The notes under the pieces: generated by a model
Seen by the model: only the letters and a program-made list of their open reading frames with translations
What the model was told of the DNA's origin: nothing
Database searches by the model: none
In this document: piece by piece, positions 1 to 8,471 of the stretch
How the letters are laid out: each line of letters begins with the position of its first letter
Position numbering within the stretch: the stretch's first letter is position 1
Translations under genes and position numbers: made by a program
NCBI GenBank assembly: GCA_903911455.1
Contig: CAIWDQ010000191.1
Location: forward strand, 1-12,114
DNA length: 12,114 bases
Reading direction: 5' to 3'
Origin: an uncultured bacterium
GTDB lineage: Bacteria > Bacteroidota > Bacteroidia > Bacteroidales > JACABE01

Positions 1-6
1 AAAGAA

Positions 7-37
7 TTGTGATTGCATCTTAGAATTTATACTTTTG
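7..37 (+). promoter_or_regulatory. Bacteroidota-type promoter for the acetyltransferase gene
   Basis: TACTTTTG at 30-37 fits the Bacteroidota -7 consensus TAnnTTTG exactly. A TTG at 7-9 lies 20 bases upstream, the usual place for the -33 element. Transcription would begin near 42-46, leaving an A-rich leader of about 65-70 bases before the ATG at 111. The call rests on motif match and spacing only. Confidence 0.6.
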
Positions 38-110
38 TAAATTCAATTTTGATATAATTAAATAAATCATATCAAAATAAAAATCATAAAAATAAACATA
101 AAACACATCA

Positions 111-542
111 ATGATACAGTACATTAGAATACCAAAAGGAGATGCAGCTTTAATGGAATTAGCCTTTTCGGTTCGCACAGATGTTTTTATTATAGAACAA
201 AAAGTAGATCCATTATTGGAAATGGACGAATTTGATGCCACAGCCAATCACTATTTAGCCTTAGATGGCGACAAACCAATAGCAACTGCCCGCTGGCGAT
301 ACACCGAGAACGGCATAAAACTTGAACGCTTTGCAGTGCTCAAAGATTACCGCAATGGCGGGAGTGGAAGCCAGATACTTAAGATGGTTTTGGAAGATGT
401 GTTGCCGCTTAACGAATATACTTATCTACATGCGCAATTAAGGGCAATACCTTTTTATAAGCGTCATGGTTTTGAGACCGAAGGAGAGCTATTTGTTGAA
501 GCCGACATTGAGCATTACAAAATGCACTATAATCGTTCATAA
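111..542 (+). CDS. GNAT family N-acetyltransferase (ElaA/YjcF-like)
   Basis: A 143-residue protein the size of a single GNAT domain. GNAT enzymes move an acetyl group from acetyl-CoA to an amine; the substrate here cannot be told. The acetyl-CoA pyrophosphate loop is clear: LERFAV at 71-76, then RNGGSGS at 81-87, which fits R-x-x-G-x-G. The C-terminal part HAQLRAIPFYKRHGF (107-121) is the usual motif B region, with Tyr116 where many GNATs place the general acid. Arg22 and the early FIIEQ strand (26-30) resemble the ElaA/YjcF subgroup. No signal peptide or membrane segment is present, so it is cytosolic. The ATG at 111 is preferred because the protein then begins directly with the first beta strand. 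It has its own promoter and converges on the glycoprotein operon, so it is probably not part of that system. Confidence 0.88.
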   Translation: MIQYIRIPKGDAALMELAFSVRTDVFIIEQKVDPLLEMDEFDATANHYLALDGDKPIATARWRYTENGIKLERFAVLKDYRNGGSGSQILKMVLEDVLPLNEYTYLHAQLRAIPFYKRHGFETEGELFVEADIEHYKMHYNRS

Positions 543-567
543 TTTAATATCTACTTACGAATCATAT

Positions 568-608
568 AAAAAAAAGAGGCTGTTAATATCTAACAGCCTC
601 TTTTTTTT
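568..608. terminator. Bidirectional intrinsic terminator between convergent genes
   Basis: A perfect inverted repeat has arms at 568-585 and 591-608 (18 bp) and a 5-base loop. The inner arm GAGGCTGTTA pairs with TAACAGCCTC. The outer eight pairs are all A-T, so the hairpin ends in a U tract on either strand. It lies 26 bases after the acetyltransferase stop and 10 bases past the stop of the - strand operon, as expected for one terminator shared by convergent transcripts. Confidence 0.93.
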
Positions 609-618
609 AACAGTCTAT

Positions 619-3186
619 CTATTGTATGATGAGTTTCTTGTTTTCAAAGCCATTTACATTATTAACTTTCATAATATAAATACCTTTTGGCAGATTATTC
701 AGATTAATAGAAATATCGTCACCATTCCATACAAAATCCTTAACAGACACACCTTGTAGGTTGTAAATTCTCACGAAAGCACTGTTGTTAAAACGCTTTC
801 CGGCAGATATGTTAAAAATACCTTTAGAAGGATTAGGATATACATTTAATTTAAAATAATCAATAGAATAAGTCTCGTTTACATCCAAAGCAAAGCTTGT
901 AGGGATCTGATTATAAAAAGAAACAAGCTCTCCTGCTATCATTATGCGTGGATTTTCAGTATTTAAACAATCGCACGAGCCACTTACAGTAACGCAACCG
1001 GGATTGAAAGAACTACATAGATCTACGTAAGTCGGAGCAAATTCGTACATCAAGTTTATGTCGTTACCTATCTTATTTGAAAGATCATAACGCCACAATA
1101 TAGGAATTGTCCCAGGGCACCAGCCTGCACGATTATATTGCCATGTACCACTCTGAGGCATACATCCTGTTGGATTTGGGTTGCATGTTCTCCATAAATG
1201 CTGTGTTAATGCAGTTGTTCCATTAATTTTAAAGTTATGTGTTGCATCATAGAACTCCGCAGAATTACTAGTGTTATTAGGCCCACTATGTCCGGTACTC
1301 AGCACCCGAAGATAAGCAGATTTGATAGTTGTATCACTTAACTTAAGTATTCTTGTCTCAACCGGTTGAAGTGGTACACCTCCTGTGGTCCAGGTCCCAA
1401 AAGGGTATGAACCCAGCCAGAGCTTATTCATCCACGAGTATTTATAAGTAGGGAAGCCCGCATAATACTTTATAGTGATAGTAACCTTTGAAGCAGCCGG
1501 AAATACTATTGACACATCTATCTTTCCTTGCAATTGAGAAACATAATCAGTAATATCTATACTATCTCCGCAAGCTAAAGCGTATGGAGTAATGTATCTT
1601 AACAATTCTACCCAATCACCATTAGCACCTCTAATATTTGCATAAGCAATAACGTCCCATGCTTCACAACCTTCAGGAGGACAATCATACTTAACAAAAG
1701 CAGTTACTTTAGAATAAGTACCGGTAAAACTAGGGAATATTAAAGTAGTATCTAATCTGTTGTTTGCAACATTAGCAAAATGTAGGGTATCTATCATCTT
1801 ATACGTTAAAGTTGTTGAATCAGGAACGACCTGAAAGGATGCATTCTTAAAAGCAGTAACCCCTCCCGAACTTACAGCTGTGGCCTTTACAGTATAAGTG
1901 CCATACGCAGGAGGAGTCCAGTATCCTATATAATAACCATTATTAGTTTCTTTAGCAGGAATACTTTGAGAGTTAACAGTAAAATAAACCTGAGATATGC
2001 TCAATAATTCCGGATGACCAATTGAACAGGCAACTGACAGAGGAATAGCATTAAGATGAGGTGCACGAACAACATTATTATCAACCGGGTTTTTAATATC
2101 TACCTGAGGAAGTATACTTAAAGGATCAATTACAGTAAAAGAGACAGAATCATTTTGAGCAGCTGCAATAGTTGCATTACCCGGTTGATGTGCAGTAATA
2201 GTAACAAGTCCGGGAGCTCCGGTTAAAGTTACCAGTGTATCTCCTGCAATAGTTGCCGTACCTGTAATTGTACATGTAACAGGCAGGCCTTTACTTGAAA
2301 CTGCTTTTACAATAAAAGGAGCATCCGTTGAAAGATGATTTCCGGGAGGATTATTAAATGAAATGTATTGATAAATGAGTCCACCTGTGTTAGGTTGACG
2401 AATAACTATATTGTCAAAGCCTGCATAACTTCCCAATGCTTGAATAAATAATTTCGTCCATTTAGAAGGGTCTTTTTTATCATTAGAACCTGGTGTCATA
2501 CCCATATTTATACTTTGAACACCAGGAATATTTATCCAGTTTCCACCCGGTTTCTTAGCAAATAAACTTACAGAGCCTGCACCTGCATTTGCATCAAAAT
2601 CTATGAAGAACTTCCAGGTATTCCACCCGGCAATACTGTCATATACAATATGAATTTTAGTACCATCAGGTTTCATAAACACAGTATTATTAGTATTCTG
2701 TTGAGTTAAGTAAATACCAAAACCACCTTCTGTTGATTCAAAAGCCGGGTATTGTTGTTCAATATTTTTAACAATATAACCGTTATTATTTACATCATAA
2801 CCAAAGCCGAAGAAAGTACCCCACCATGCAGTGTTAATATCTGCTTCTATCTCCATTATTCCTCCTATAGCAAAGTTAAAAGGAAAAGCAGGAGTATTTA
2901 CTCTGGAAGCTGTTCTCCCATAGTTACCTCCACTCTGATTATAAAATACACCAGGAGAATTATCAGGTGTAACTGCACCTGTTCCTCCGCCGTTATAACC
3001 AACAATAAAATCAAAAGTAACAGTAGTATTAGAATTAAGAACTGTCGTCCAGTTATCCTGTCCATTAAGATTACCTGATGTTAAACTATTAAAGTCATAA
3101 GTATGCTGTGTCATTTGTGCATTTACAGATAATAGATTCAGTATTAAGCTTAGTATCGCAATACTTAAGGAAAAACGTTTTATCAT
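619..3186 (-). CDS. T9SS-exported multidomain PNGase F-like glycoamidase
   Basis: An 855-residue secreted protein. Residues 1-23 are a signal peptide (cleavage after VNA). Residues 25-265 look like a concanavalin/LamG-like beta-sandwich ending in FDNIVIRQ. Residues 270-355 and 358-455 are two bacterial Ig-like modules. Residues about 460-758 resemble both halves of peptide-N-glycosidase F, which cleaves the bond between Asn and the N-glycan. Landmarks, compared with Elizabethkingia PNGase F from memory, are DCPPEGCEAWD (501-511), RYITPY (530-535), IDITDY (543-548), YKYS (581-584), SAEF (642-645) and NRAGWCPG (685-692). Asp511 matches catalytic Asp60, and Glu644 appears to match Glu206. Residues 778-855 are a T9SS type A sorting domain (VYPNPSKG at 782-789, ending KLIIQ). 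The enzyme would act outside the cell or anchored to its surface. It is the last gene of the operon, 23 bp after the SusD-like gene. Some active-site neighbours differ, so amidase activity is likely but unproven; a glycan-binding role is the alternative. Confidence 0.85.
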   Translation of the reverse strand: MIKRFSLSIAILSLILNLLSVNAQMTQHTYDFNSLTSGNLNGQDNWTTVLNSNTTVTFDFIVGYNGGGTGAVTPDNSPGVFYNQSGGNYGRTASRVNTPAFPFNFAIGGIMEIEADINTAWWGTFFGFGYDVNNNGYIVKNIEQQYPAFESTEGGFGIYLTQQNTNNTVFMKPDGTKIHIVYDSIAGWNTWKFFIDFDANAGAGSVSLFAKKPGGNWINIPGVQSINMGMTPGSNDKKDPSKWTKLFIQALGSYAGFDNIVIRQPNTGGLIYQYISFNNPPGNHLSTDAPFIVKAVSSKGLPVTCTITGTATIAGDTLVTLTGAPGLVTITAHQPGNATIAAAQNDSVSFTVIDPLSILPQVDIKNPVDNNVVRAPHLNAIPLSVACSIGHPELLSISQVYFTVNSQSIPAKETNNGYYIGYWTPPAYGTYTVKATAVSSGGVTAFKNASFQVVPDSTTLTYKMIDTLHFANVANNRLDTTLIFPSFTGTYSKVTAFVKYDCPPEGCEAWDVIAYANIRGANGDWVELLRYITPYALACGDSIDITDYVSQLQGKIDVSIVFPAASKVTITIKYYAGFPTYKYSWMNKLWLGSYPFGTWTTGGVPLQPVETRILKLSDTTIKSAYLRVLSTGHSGPNNTSNSAEFYDATHNFKINGTTALTQHLWRTCNPNPTGCMPQSGTWQYNRAGWCPGTIPILWRYDLSNKIGNDINLMYEFAPTYVDLCSSFNPGCVTVSGSCDCLNTENPRIMIAGELVSFYNQIPTSFALDVNETYSIDYFKLNVYPNPSKGIFNISAGKRFNNSAFVRIYNLQGVSVKDFVWNGDDISINLNNLPKGIYIMKVNNVNGFENKKLIIQ

Positions 3187-3209
3187 ATTAAAATTGTTTT
3201 TAAATTACA

Positions 3210-4835
3210 TTATTTCATCCACCATACTTTTGTTGATGTTGCATCAGCCTGAGAACTGTAACACTTTTGATAGTTAGCTAAATTGTATTGAACTTCACTA
3301 GGTGGAATAGTAAAACGGAAATATTGCAGATTACTTCCTTCACGAGGTAATCTTCCAAAAGCTCTTCTTACTAAAGCATATGCTTCCTGAGGCTGTCTGA
3401 AAAAATCAATCCATTGTTGAGTGTAGATTAGGTTTAGTTTAGTGTCAAATGAAGTAAAGTTCCAAAAGCCAAGTTTGTTTTCAAGATTATTTAATGTTAG
3501 ATTTGCAGGTATCTTTACTAAAGTATCAAATTTAGTACCGTCGTTTAGTAGTTTAGTATTCGACATAGTTGTTTTCCAGAAAGTAAGTGAAGCTTGTAAT
3601 CCTGACATAAATTCATTGCTTGCACTACTTTCGTCAGCTGCAATACCCATACCTCTCATATAAGCTTCAGATTTAAGGAAGTTTACTTCAGCTCCGGTCA
3701 TTAAAATATCAGGGATGTAATCCTGATCACTTACAAAAAACCAATTAAAAGGAGAGAATAAACATGTTGATCCTTTTACACTATAACCTCCAATAGAATT
3801 TCGTTGAGTTGCATAAGGTACACCACTTTCACTTGGTGTACTTGCATTAGGTACATTTGGGAATGCAAACCACTTATTATTATTATTTGTATCAAAAAAT
3901 AAGAAAGCTCTGGAATCAAATATTCCACTTCCATCTGAGCTGTCGTGTGCTGAAAGCTGATGCCACATATTTGAACCCATTCTTAAATTCTGTTGGTTCA
4001 TCGCCCACTGCTGACGCTGATCTTTAAAACTGCAAAGGTAAGGGTATATAGCTGCAACTTCCCCCGAATATCCATTAATGTCACATCCAACAAGTACTGG
4101 TTTATTATTAGTAATAATATCAGCAATTATTTGTCCTGCAATAACAGGTTCCTTATCATACATTCGGATAGCATAACGAAGGCGAAGTGAATTAGCAAAC
4201 TTTCTCCACATTGCAATATCACCAAAGAATAATTTATCAAAACCTTTAAAGGTTGCATATGGTTCACCTATTCCTGTATAAGTTATATTAGCATCTGCCC
4301 AGGCAAGATCATTAAGTAATGCTAAATATATACTTCGTTGAGAATCGAATTTAGGTCTAAGTTTTGACACATCCAGAAAACCATAACCAGCATCAGAATA
4401 AGGGATATCGCCAAAAAGATCAGTAACTTTAAATGTTTTGTATGCAAGCATAATCTTTACCATTGCAAGCATATTATTATACACAGCATTGGAATGACTT
4501 GGATCAGCAATACTGAATCTTCGTTGAAGTTCTCTAATTTCAGGAAGATTTTTATAATAGTTTGACCATATCTCTTCTGTACCAATGGTTGTGTTTTCCC
4601 AGGCTTGCTTATATAAAGCAGCTAATTGTGTTTGTGGATATAGTTTCTCTTCATTAACATAAAACTCTTCGTTCCATCCATATATACATGAATTAATCAC
4701 ACTGTTGAAAAGTGAACCATCACTAGCAGTAGTGAAAGATTCGGGGTCTTTATTTACCTGGTTAAAATCTTTTGTACACGAAACATTTATTAAAACGCTT
4801 ATCAAAATCAATAACAAAAAGGATTTAATATTCAT
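3210..4835 (-). CDS. SusD/RagB-like outer-membrane nutrient-binding lipoprotein
   Basis: A 541-residue protein, typical length for the SusD-like superfamily. It binds substrate at the cell surface and forms the lid of the SusC channel. Residues 1-19 are a hydrophobic signal sequence, and Cys20 in LINVSC is the probable lipidated residue; the lipobox is loose but the position is right. DFNQVNKDPE (23-32) is the usual sequence just after the lipidation site. TDLFGDIPYSDAG (138-150), PKFDSQRSIY (161-170) and GDIAMWRKFANSLRLRYA (205-222) are hallmark blocks of the TPR-like helical core, closest in my view to the SusD-like 2 subgroup. The C terminus KVWWMK is also typical. It starts 21 bp after the SusC-like stop, and the two are surely cotranscribed. 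The ligand cannot be read from the sequence; the PNGase F-like gene that follows suggests an N-glycan or glycopeptide. Confidence 0.94.
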   Translation of the reverse strand: MNIKSFLLLILISVLINVSCTKDFNQVNKDPESFTTASDGSLFNSVINSCIYGWNEEFYVNEEKLYPQTQLAALYKQAWENTTIGTEEIWSNYYKNLPEIRELQRRFSIADPSHSNAVYNNMLAMVKIMLAYKTFKVTDLFGDIPYSDAGYGFLDVSKLRPKFDSQRSIYLALLNDLAWADANITYTGIGEPYATFKGFDKLFFGDIAMWRKFANSLRLRYAIRMYDKEPVIAGQIIADIITNNKPVLVGCDINGYSGEVAAIYPYLCSFKDQRQQWAMNQQNLRMGSNMWHQLSAHDSSDGSGIFDSRAFLFFDTNNNNKWFAFPNVPNASTPSESGVPYATQRNSIGGYSVKGSTCLFSPFNWFFVSDQDYIPDILMTGAEVNFLKSEAYMRGMGIAADESSASNEFMSGLQASLTFWKTTMSNTKLLNDGTKFDTLVKIPANLTLNNLENKLGFWNFTSFDTKLNLIYTQQWIDFFRQPQEAYALVRRAFGRLPREGSNLQYFRFTIPPSEVQYNLANYQKCYSSQADATSTKVWWMK

Positions 4836-4856
4836 TGTTGTAATTTTTAAAGGTTA

Positions 4857-7800
4857 TTAAAATCTAGCATTAATTTGGAATGAAAAAGAACGTACACCCG
4901 GCAAAGCAGCCCATTCAAAGCCTTGTGCATCGCCAGCTCCCAAAACTCCTTCAGGATTTATATTGTCAGGTAAGGTCTTATAAAAATAGAACAGGTCTCT
5001 TCCAACAATAGAAAGAGTTAAGCCCTGGAATATTTTGGAATGTTTAAGAGCCTCAGCAGGGAAGGTATATGATATTGATATTTCGCGACACTTAACCCAA
5101 GTGTTTTCAATGATACCGGGAGTTGAAATATAATCTCCCCATTCGCCTGCATTTGGTAAATATTTATAATAATAATGTACTACTGTAGTATTTGGAGTTC
5201 CGTCCTTATGAACTCCCGGTAATATAACACCAGTATTACTTGTATGTCCTGAAGGGTCAGTGTAAGGTAAACCTCCACCATTTCTTTCGAGTAAAGTTTC
5301 AGGGCTTTGTCCTAATGCTAATCCTTCTACATAGTCGCCACTATAAATATCGCCTCCCCATTTAGTATCTATAAGAATATTTAGAGATAGATTTTTATAT
5401 TTAAACATTGTTGACCACCCTCCCGTAAATTTAGGGGAAGCATTACCTATAGGTACTCTTGTTGATGTAATTAAATAATGTGTTCCGGCATCATCTACTA
5501 CAGGTTTTCCGTTTTTATAAACATAATCATAACCTGTTATTGTACCAAAATCATCACCTGCATGTAATATCATTGCAGGTCCGTTCAATCCCCAGATGTT
5601 ACCTATTTCGTAGCTATCTGCATTCCCTCCTAAACTAAGTACATGGTTTTTGTTTTTAGCAAAGTTTAATCCTGTCTTTATAGTAAAATTCTTTTCATGA
5701 ACAGGAACTGTATTCAATATAATTTCAATACCTTTGTTAGTAAGAACTCCTTCGTTGGTTCTGATATATCCTGCACCTGATGAACCCGGAATTGGGAGTG
5801 TCATGATTTGGTCGAATGAATATACATAATAATAAGTAAAGTCAAGGCTAATCCTACCTTTAAAGAACTCCATATTAGTACCTGCTTCGTATGAATTTAC
5901 ACGTTGAGGTAATAAAGCAATAGGTGGGATATTTGATGGATAACCTGCTGACTGACTACCTCCAAACATGCTTGATGAATAATTAAATGAAGTTTGGTAA
6001 GGTTTAGTATCAGTAGCTGTTTGAGAAACACCTCCACGTAATTTCATAAAGCTTAACCAATCACTGCTATAATGTAATGCTTCTAATGGTAGAAAACTAA
6101 GTGTTATAGATGGATAGAAATAAGAATTTTTAAAGAAACTCTTAACTTCATTAGAGTATTGTGTATATGGAAGAGAAGATGAGCAGTCGAAACGACTTGT
6201 AATATCAACAAATAAGAATCTATTGTATGATAAATTTACAAAAGAATACATGGAGTTAATTCTTTTATGCAAGGTTGATTCGCCTGCTGCTACTTTAGTT
6301 AAAAGATCTCCGGTTGTTCCTGTTGAAGTATTTGGCATAGTATAGTTAGAAAAAGTATACATATTAGGATAATACCATGTACCTGAATTACCATCAACAC
6401 CATAAATATATCTTTCCCATGTAGCACCTCCTATATTAAATTTAACATTAAATTTAGAATTAAAGATACTGTCTTTTGAAGCTGTTATTATAAACTCACT
6501 GTTGGTACTTCTATCGCGGGTTAATGAGTTAGAATAATATCCATTTTGAAGTCCGATAACATCTACGGGTTTATTAGTAGTAGTATACTGGTCGAGCTGG
6601 AAATCAATACCTGTTCTTCCTGTAAAAGATAACCATTTAGTGATCTCATAGTTTAAGGCTATACCTCCTACCAATTTGTTCCTGTCTAAAGCTGTATTAT
6701 TATTAAAATAATCCCACCATATATATTGATTAAGGTCCATATAAGGATAACCTGACAATGGATTTCTTGCACCTGTCGACAACTGATAATTTTTAAAATC
6801 TTCACCTTGATAACTACGGGGCCAGCTATATAATAAACCTTTCATCAAAGAGTTTTCTGATTCACCTAAAGTAGGCGGATTTAAATGATGATAATCAAGA
6901 TAGGTAGCAGTTGCAACAACATTAACCTTGTCGGAAACCTTAAGAGATGTGTTTAAATTTATTGTTGTTTGATTATAATTTGAATTTAAGATAATAGCAT
7001 CATTATCAACTCTGGTAATCGAAAGACGCATGGTTCCTTTATCGCCACCACCTTCCAGAGATATGTTATGAGTAGTTGTATTCCCATTTCGGAAAGGAAT
7101 CTTAATATTATCAGGTTGTGGAGTCCAGTACTGAGTACTTCCATCCCACCATTTAACTTGTTGACCTAGCATCTTTGGACCCCAGGAAACTCCTGAACCA
7201 TAATAACAGAACTCAGCTGATGTAGCAGTTGTATGACCTTGTGCGTCTAAAACCAAATGATCGGTACCATAAGCAGGATAAGGATTTATAGTGTCAGTTC
7301 TGAATGTTGGAGTTGAAAGAGATACCGGTCCGCCACCACCATATTCGTTCTGTACATCTCTATATAAATAAGGAGTAGTTATTTTATAACTTACATTATA
7401 TGATACTCCAATACCTTTCTGCTTTTTACCTTTCTTAGTAGTAATAAGAACAACACCGTTAGCACCTCTCGAACCATATAAAGCCGAAGCTGCACCTCCT
7501 TTAAGAATATTAATATCTTCAATATCGGCTGCATTTATATTATTGATCGCAGAACCCCAGTCAACTCCCGATTTAGTTCCGGTAAAGCCCGGATCGTTTT
7601 CCATAGGTATTCCATCAATAACTATCAATGGTTGATTTTCGCCCGAGATATTGTTATTACCACGGATAGTAATACGGGTAGTTCCACCATCCACACCATC
7701 AGGATTAGCTATCTGCACCCCTGCCGACTTTCCGCTTAAGGCACTTACTATATTCGAAGCATCAGATTTCTGTATGTCTTCACCTTCTACCTTTTGGGTA

Positions 7801-8165
7801 GAATATCCTACTTCACGGGTTTGACGGCTTACACCCAAAGCAGTAACTACTACTTCTTGCAGTGCACTTGATGTTGCTGTTAATTTTACATTTATTACAG
7901 TTTGTTTGCCAACCAGTATATTTTTGGGAGCATAACCTATATAGCTAAAAGAAAGTGTATCTTTAGGCGACACATGTGTGATGATATATTTACCATCCAT
8001 GTTAGATTGAACACCTTTGCTGGTACCTTTGATACCTATGGATACAAATGGCATTGGTGAGCCATCTTCTGTAGCAGTTATAGTTCCCGAAACACTCACA
8101 TCCTGTGCTTTGGCAATACCTATTGAGGCGATAATGATTAATAAAAATAGTAGAGTTCTCTTCAT
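4857..8165 (-). CDS. SusC/RagA-like TonB-dependent outer-membrane transporter
   Basis: A 1102-residue protein, normal length for SusC. It is the outer-membrane barrel that imports the ligand held by the SusD partner, using energy passed on by TonB. Residues 1-20 are a signal peptide (cleavage after AKA). Residues 24-97 form the CarboxypepD_reg-like domain, with the typical GTSKGVQSNMDGKY and LSFSYIGY strings. EVVVTALG (104-111) is the usual linker and possible TonB box. Residues 115-245 are the plug, with LSGKSAGVQI (143-152), RITIRGNNN (164-172), PLIVIDGIPM (179-188) and the SusC/RagA signature around AADIEDINILKGGAASALYG (212-231), followed by GSRGANGVVLITTK. The rest is the beta-barrel, ending in the aromatic residue expected for BAM recognition (INARF). 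It is first in the operon, so regulation of this promoter should control all three genes. There is no N-terminal secretin/STN extension, so FecR-type anti-sigma control is not indicated. Confidence 0.96.
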   Translation of the reverse strand: MKRTLLFLLIIIASIGIAKAQDVSVSGTITATEDGSPMPFVSIGIKGTSKGVQSNMDGKYIITHVSPKDTLSFSYIGYAPKNILVGKQTVINVKLTATSSALQEVVVTALGVSRQTREVGYSTQKVEGEDIQKSDASNIVSALSGKSAGVQIANPDGVDGGTTRITIRGNNNISGENQPLIVIDGIPMENDPGFTGTKSGVDWGSAINNINAADIEDINILKGGAASALYGSRGANGVVLITTKKGKKQKGIGVSYNVSYKITTPYLYRDVQNEYGGGGPVSLSTPTFRTDTINPYPAYGTDHLVLDAQGHTTATSAEFCYYGSGVSWGPKMLGQQVKWWDGSTQYWTPQPDNIKIPFRNGNTTTHNISLEGGGDKGTMRLSITRVDNDAIILNSNYNQTTINLNTSLKVSDKVNVVATATYLDYHHLNPPTLGESENSLMKGLLYSWPRSYQGEDFKNYQLSTGARNPLSGYPYMDLNQYIWWDYFNNNTALDRNKLVGGIALNYEITKWLSFTGRTGIDFQLDQYTTTNKPVDVIGLQNGYYSNSLTRDRSTNSEFIITASKDSIFNSKFNVKFNIGGATWERYIYGVDGNSGTWYYPNMYTFSNYTMPNTSTGTTGDLLTKVAAGESTLHKRINSMYSFVNLSYNRFLFVDITSRFDCSSSLPYTQYSNEVKSFFKNSYFYPSITLSFLPLEALHYSSDWLSFMKLRGGVSQTATDTKPYQTSFNYSSSMFGGSQSAGYPSNIPPIALLPQRVNSYEAGTNMEFFKGRISLDFTYYYVYSFDQIMTLPIPGSSGAGYIRTNEGVLTNKGIEIILNTVPVHEKNFTIKTGLNFAKNKNHVLSLGGNADSYEIGNIWGLNGPAMILHAGDDFGTITGYDYVYKNGKPVVDDAGTHYLITSTRVPIGNASPKFTGGWSTMFKYKNLSLNILIDTKWGGDIYSGDYVEGLALGQSPETLLERNGGGLPYTDPSGHTSNTGVILPGVHKDGTPNTTVVHYYYKYLPNAGEWGDYISTPGIIENTWVKCREISISYTFPAEALKHSKIFQGLTLSIVGRDLFYFYKTLPDNINPEGVLGAGDAQGFEWAALPGVRSFSFQINARF

Positions 8166-8244
8166 ATAATTACAGTTTATTGAATTATTATTTCTGATAA
8201 ATTAATGTCGTTATTAAGCTATTTCGAAGTTAGGATTTACTCTG

Positions 8245-8252
8245 CTAAATTA
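8245..8252 (-). promoter_or_regulatory. Possible -7 element of the susC-susD-PNGase operon promoter
   Basis: Read on the - strand, the sequence is TAATTTAG followed by CAGA. It matches TAnnTTTG in all but one fixed position and sits about 80 bases before the SusC-like ATG, leaving a leader of roughly 70 bases. No exact TAnnTTTG occurs on the - strand in this intergenic region, and no clean TTG lies at the -33 position. The site may be weak or depend on an activator or alternative sigma factor. Confidence 0.3.
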
Positions 8253-8378
8253 GTAATAAATCGGAATATAAAACTAATTTATTTAATATTTTTATTAAGA
8301 ATGTTGATAGGCTTTTAGGTTGTAGACTATTAGGCGTTTAGGGTATAGTCTTTTTAGACGATAGGCAATTGGGAAAAG

Positions 8379-8420
8379 AAGACTAAGAGAAAGTGTTAGG
8401 GAGAGACTAACAGAATTAAG
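8379..8420 (+). repeat. 42-bp purine-rich direct repeat, upstream copy
   Basis: This copy aligns without gaps to 11701-11742, past the other end of the SBBP gene, with 35 of 42 positions identical. The last 22 positions differ at one base only; they begin GGGAGAGACTAA, differ at C versus G, then share AGAATTAAG. The first part GACTAAGAGA is also shared. The copies are in the same orientation, about 3.3 kb apart. Confidence 0.8.
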
Positions 8421-8463
8421 AATTATTAATTCAGTACTTCATGTGTGATACATTATTTTTTTA

Positions 8464-8471
8464 TATCTTTG
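8464..8471 (+). promoter_or_regulatory. Consensus -7 element directly before the SBBP gene start
   Basis: TATCTTTG is an exact TAnnTTTG match, and its G is only 7 bases before the ATG at 8479. Transcription would begin at or within a few bases of the start codon, giving a leaderless or nearly leaderless mRNA. The region 18-21 bases upstream has TGTG (8442-8445) rather than a clear TTG. The signal peptide beginning at this ATG supports the start codon. Confidence 0.6.

Noticed and set aside
111..542. Acetyltransferase as a member of the glycoprotein operon
   Set aside because: It is on the opposite strand, has its own promoter and is separated by a bidirectional terminator; only proximity links them.
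466..759. Second + strand gene overlapping the acetyltransferase end
   Set aside because: It overlaps the GNAT C-terminus in another frame, runs through the terminator hairpin and continues antisense to the T9SS sorting domain.
2752..3078. Open + strand frame inside the PNGase-like gene
   Set aside because: It lies fully antisense to clear domain sequence and its translation has no recognisable features; the same holds for the other short open frames inside the SusC, SusD, PNGase and SBBP genes.
3187..3209. Separate promoter or terminator between the SusD-like and PNGase-like genes
   Set aside because: The 23-base gap is AT-rich with no hairpin and no TAnnTTTG on the - strand, so cotranscription is the simpler reading.
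4857..8165. FecIR-type sigma/anti-sigma control of the SusC gene
   Set aside because: The SusC-like protein goes from signal peptide straight into the CarboxypepD_reg-like domain with no STN domain, and no sigma or anti-sigma gene lies in the window.
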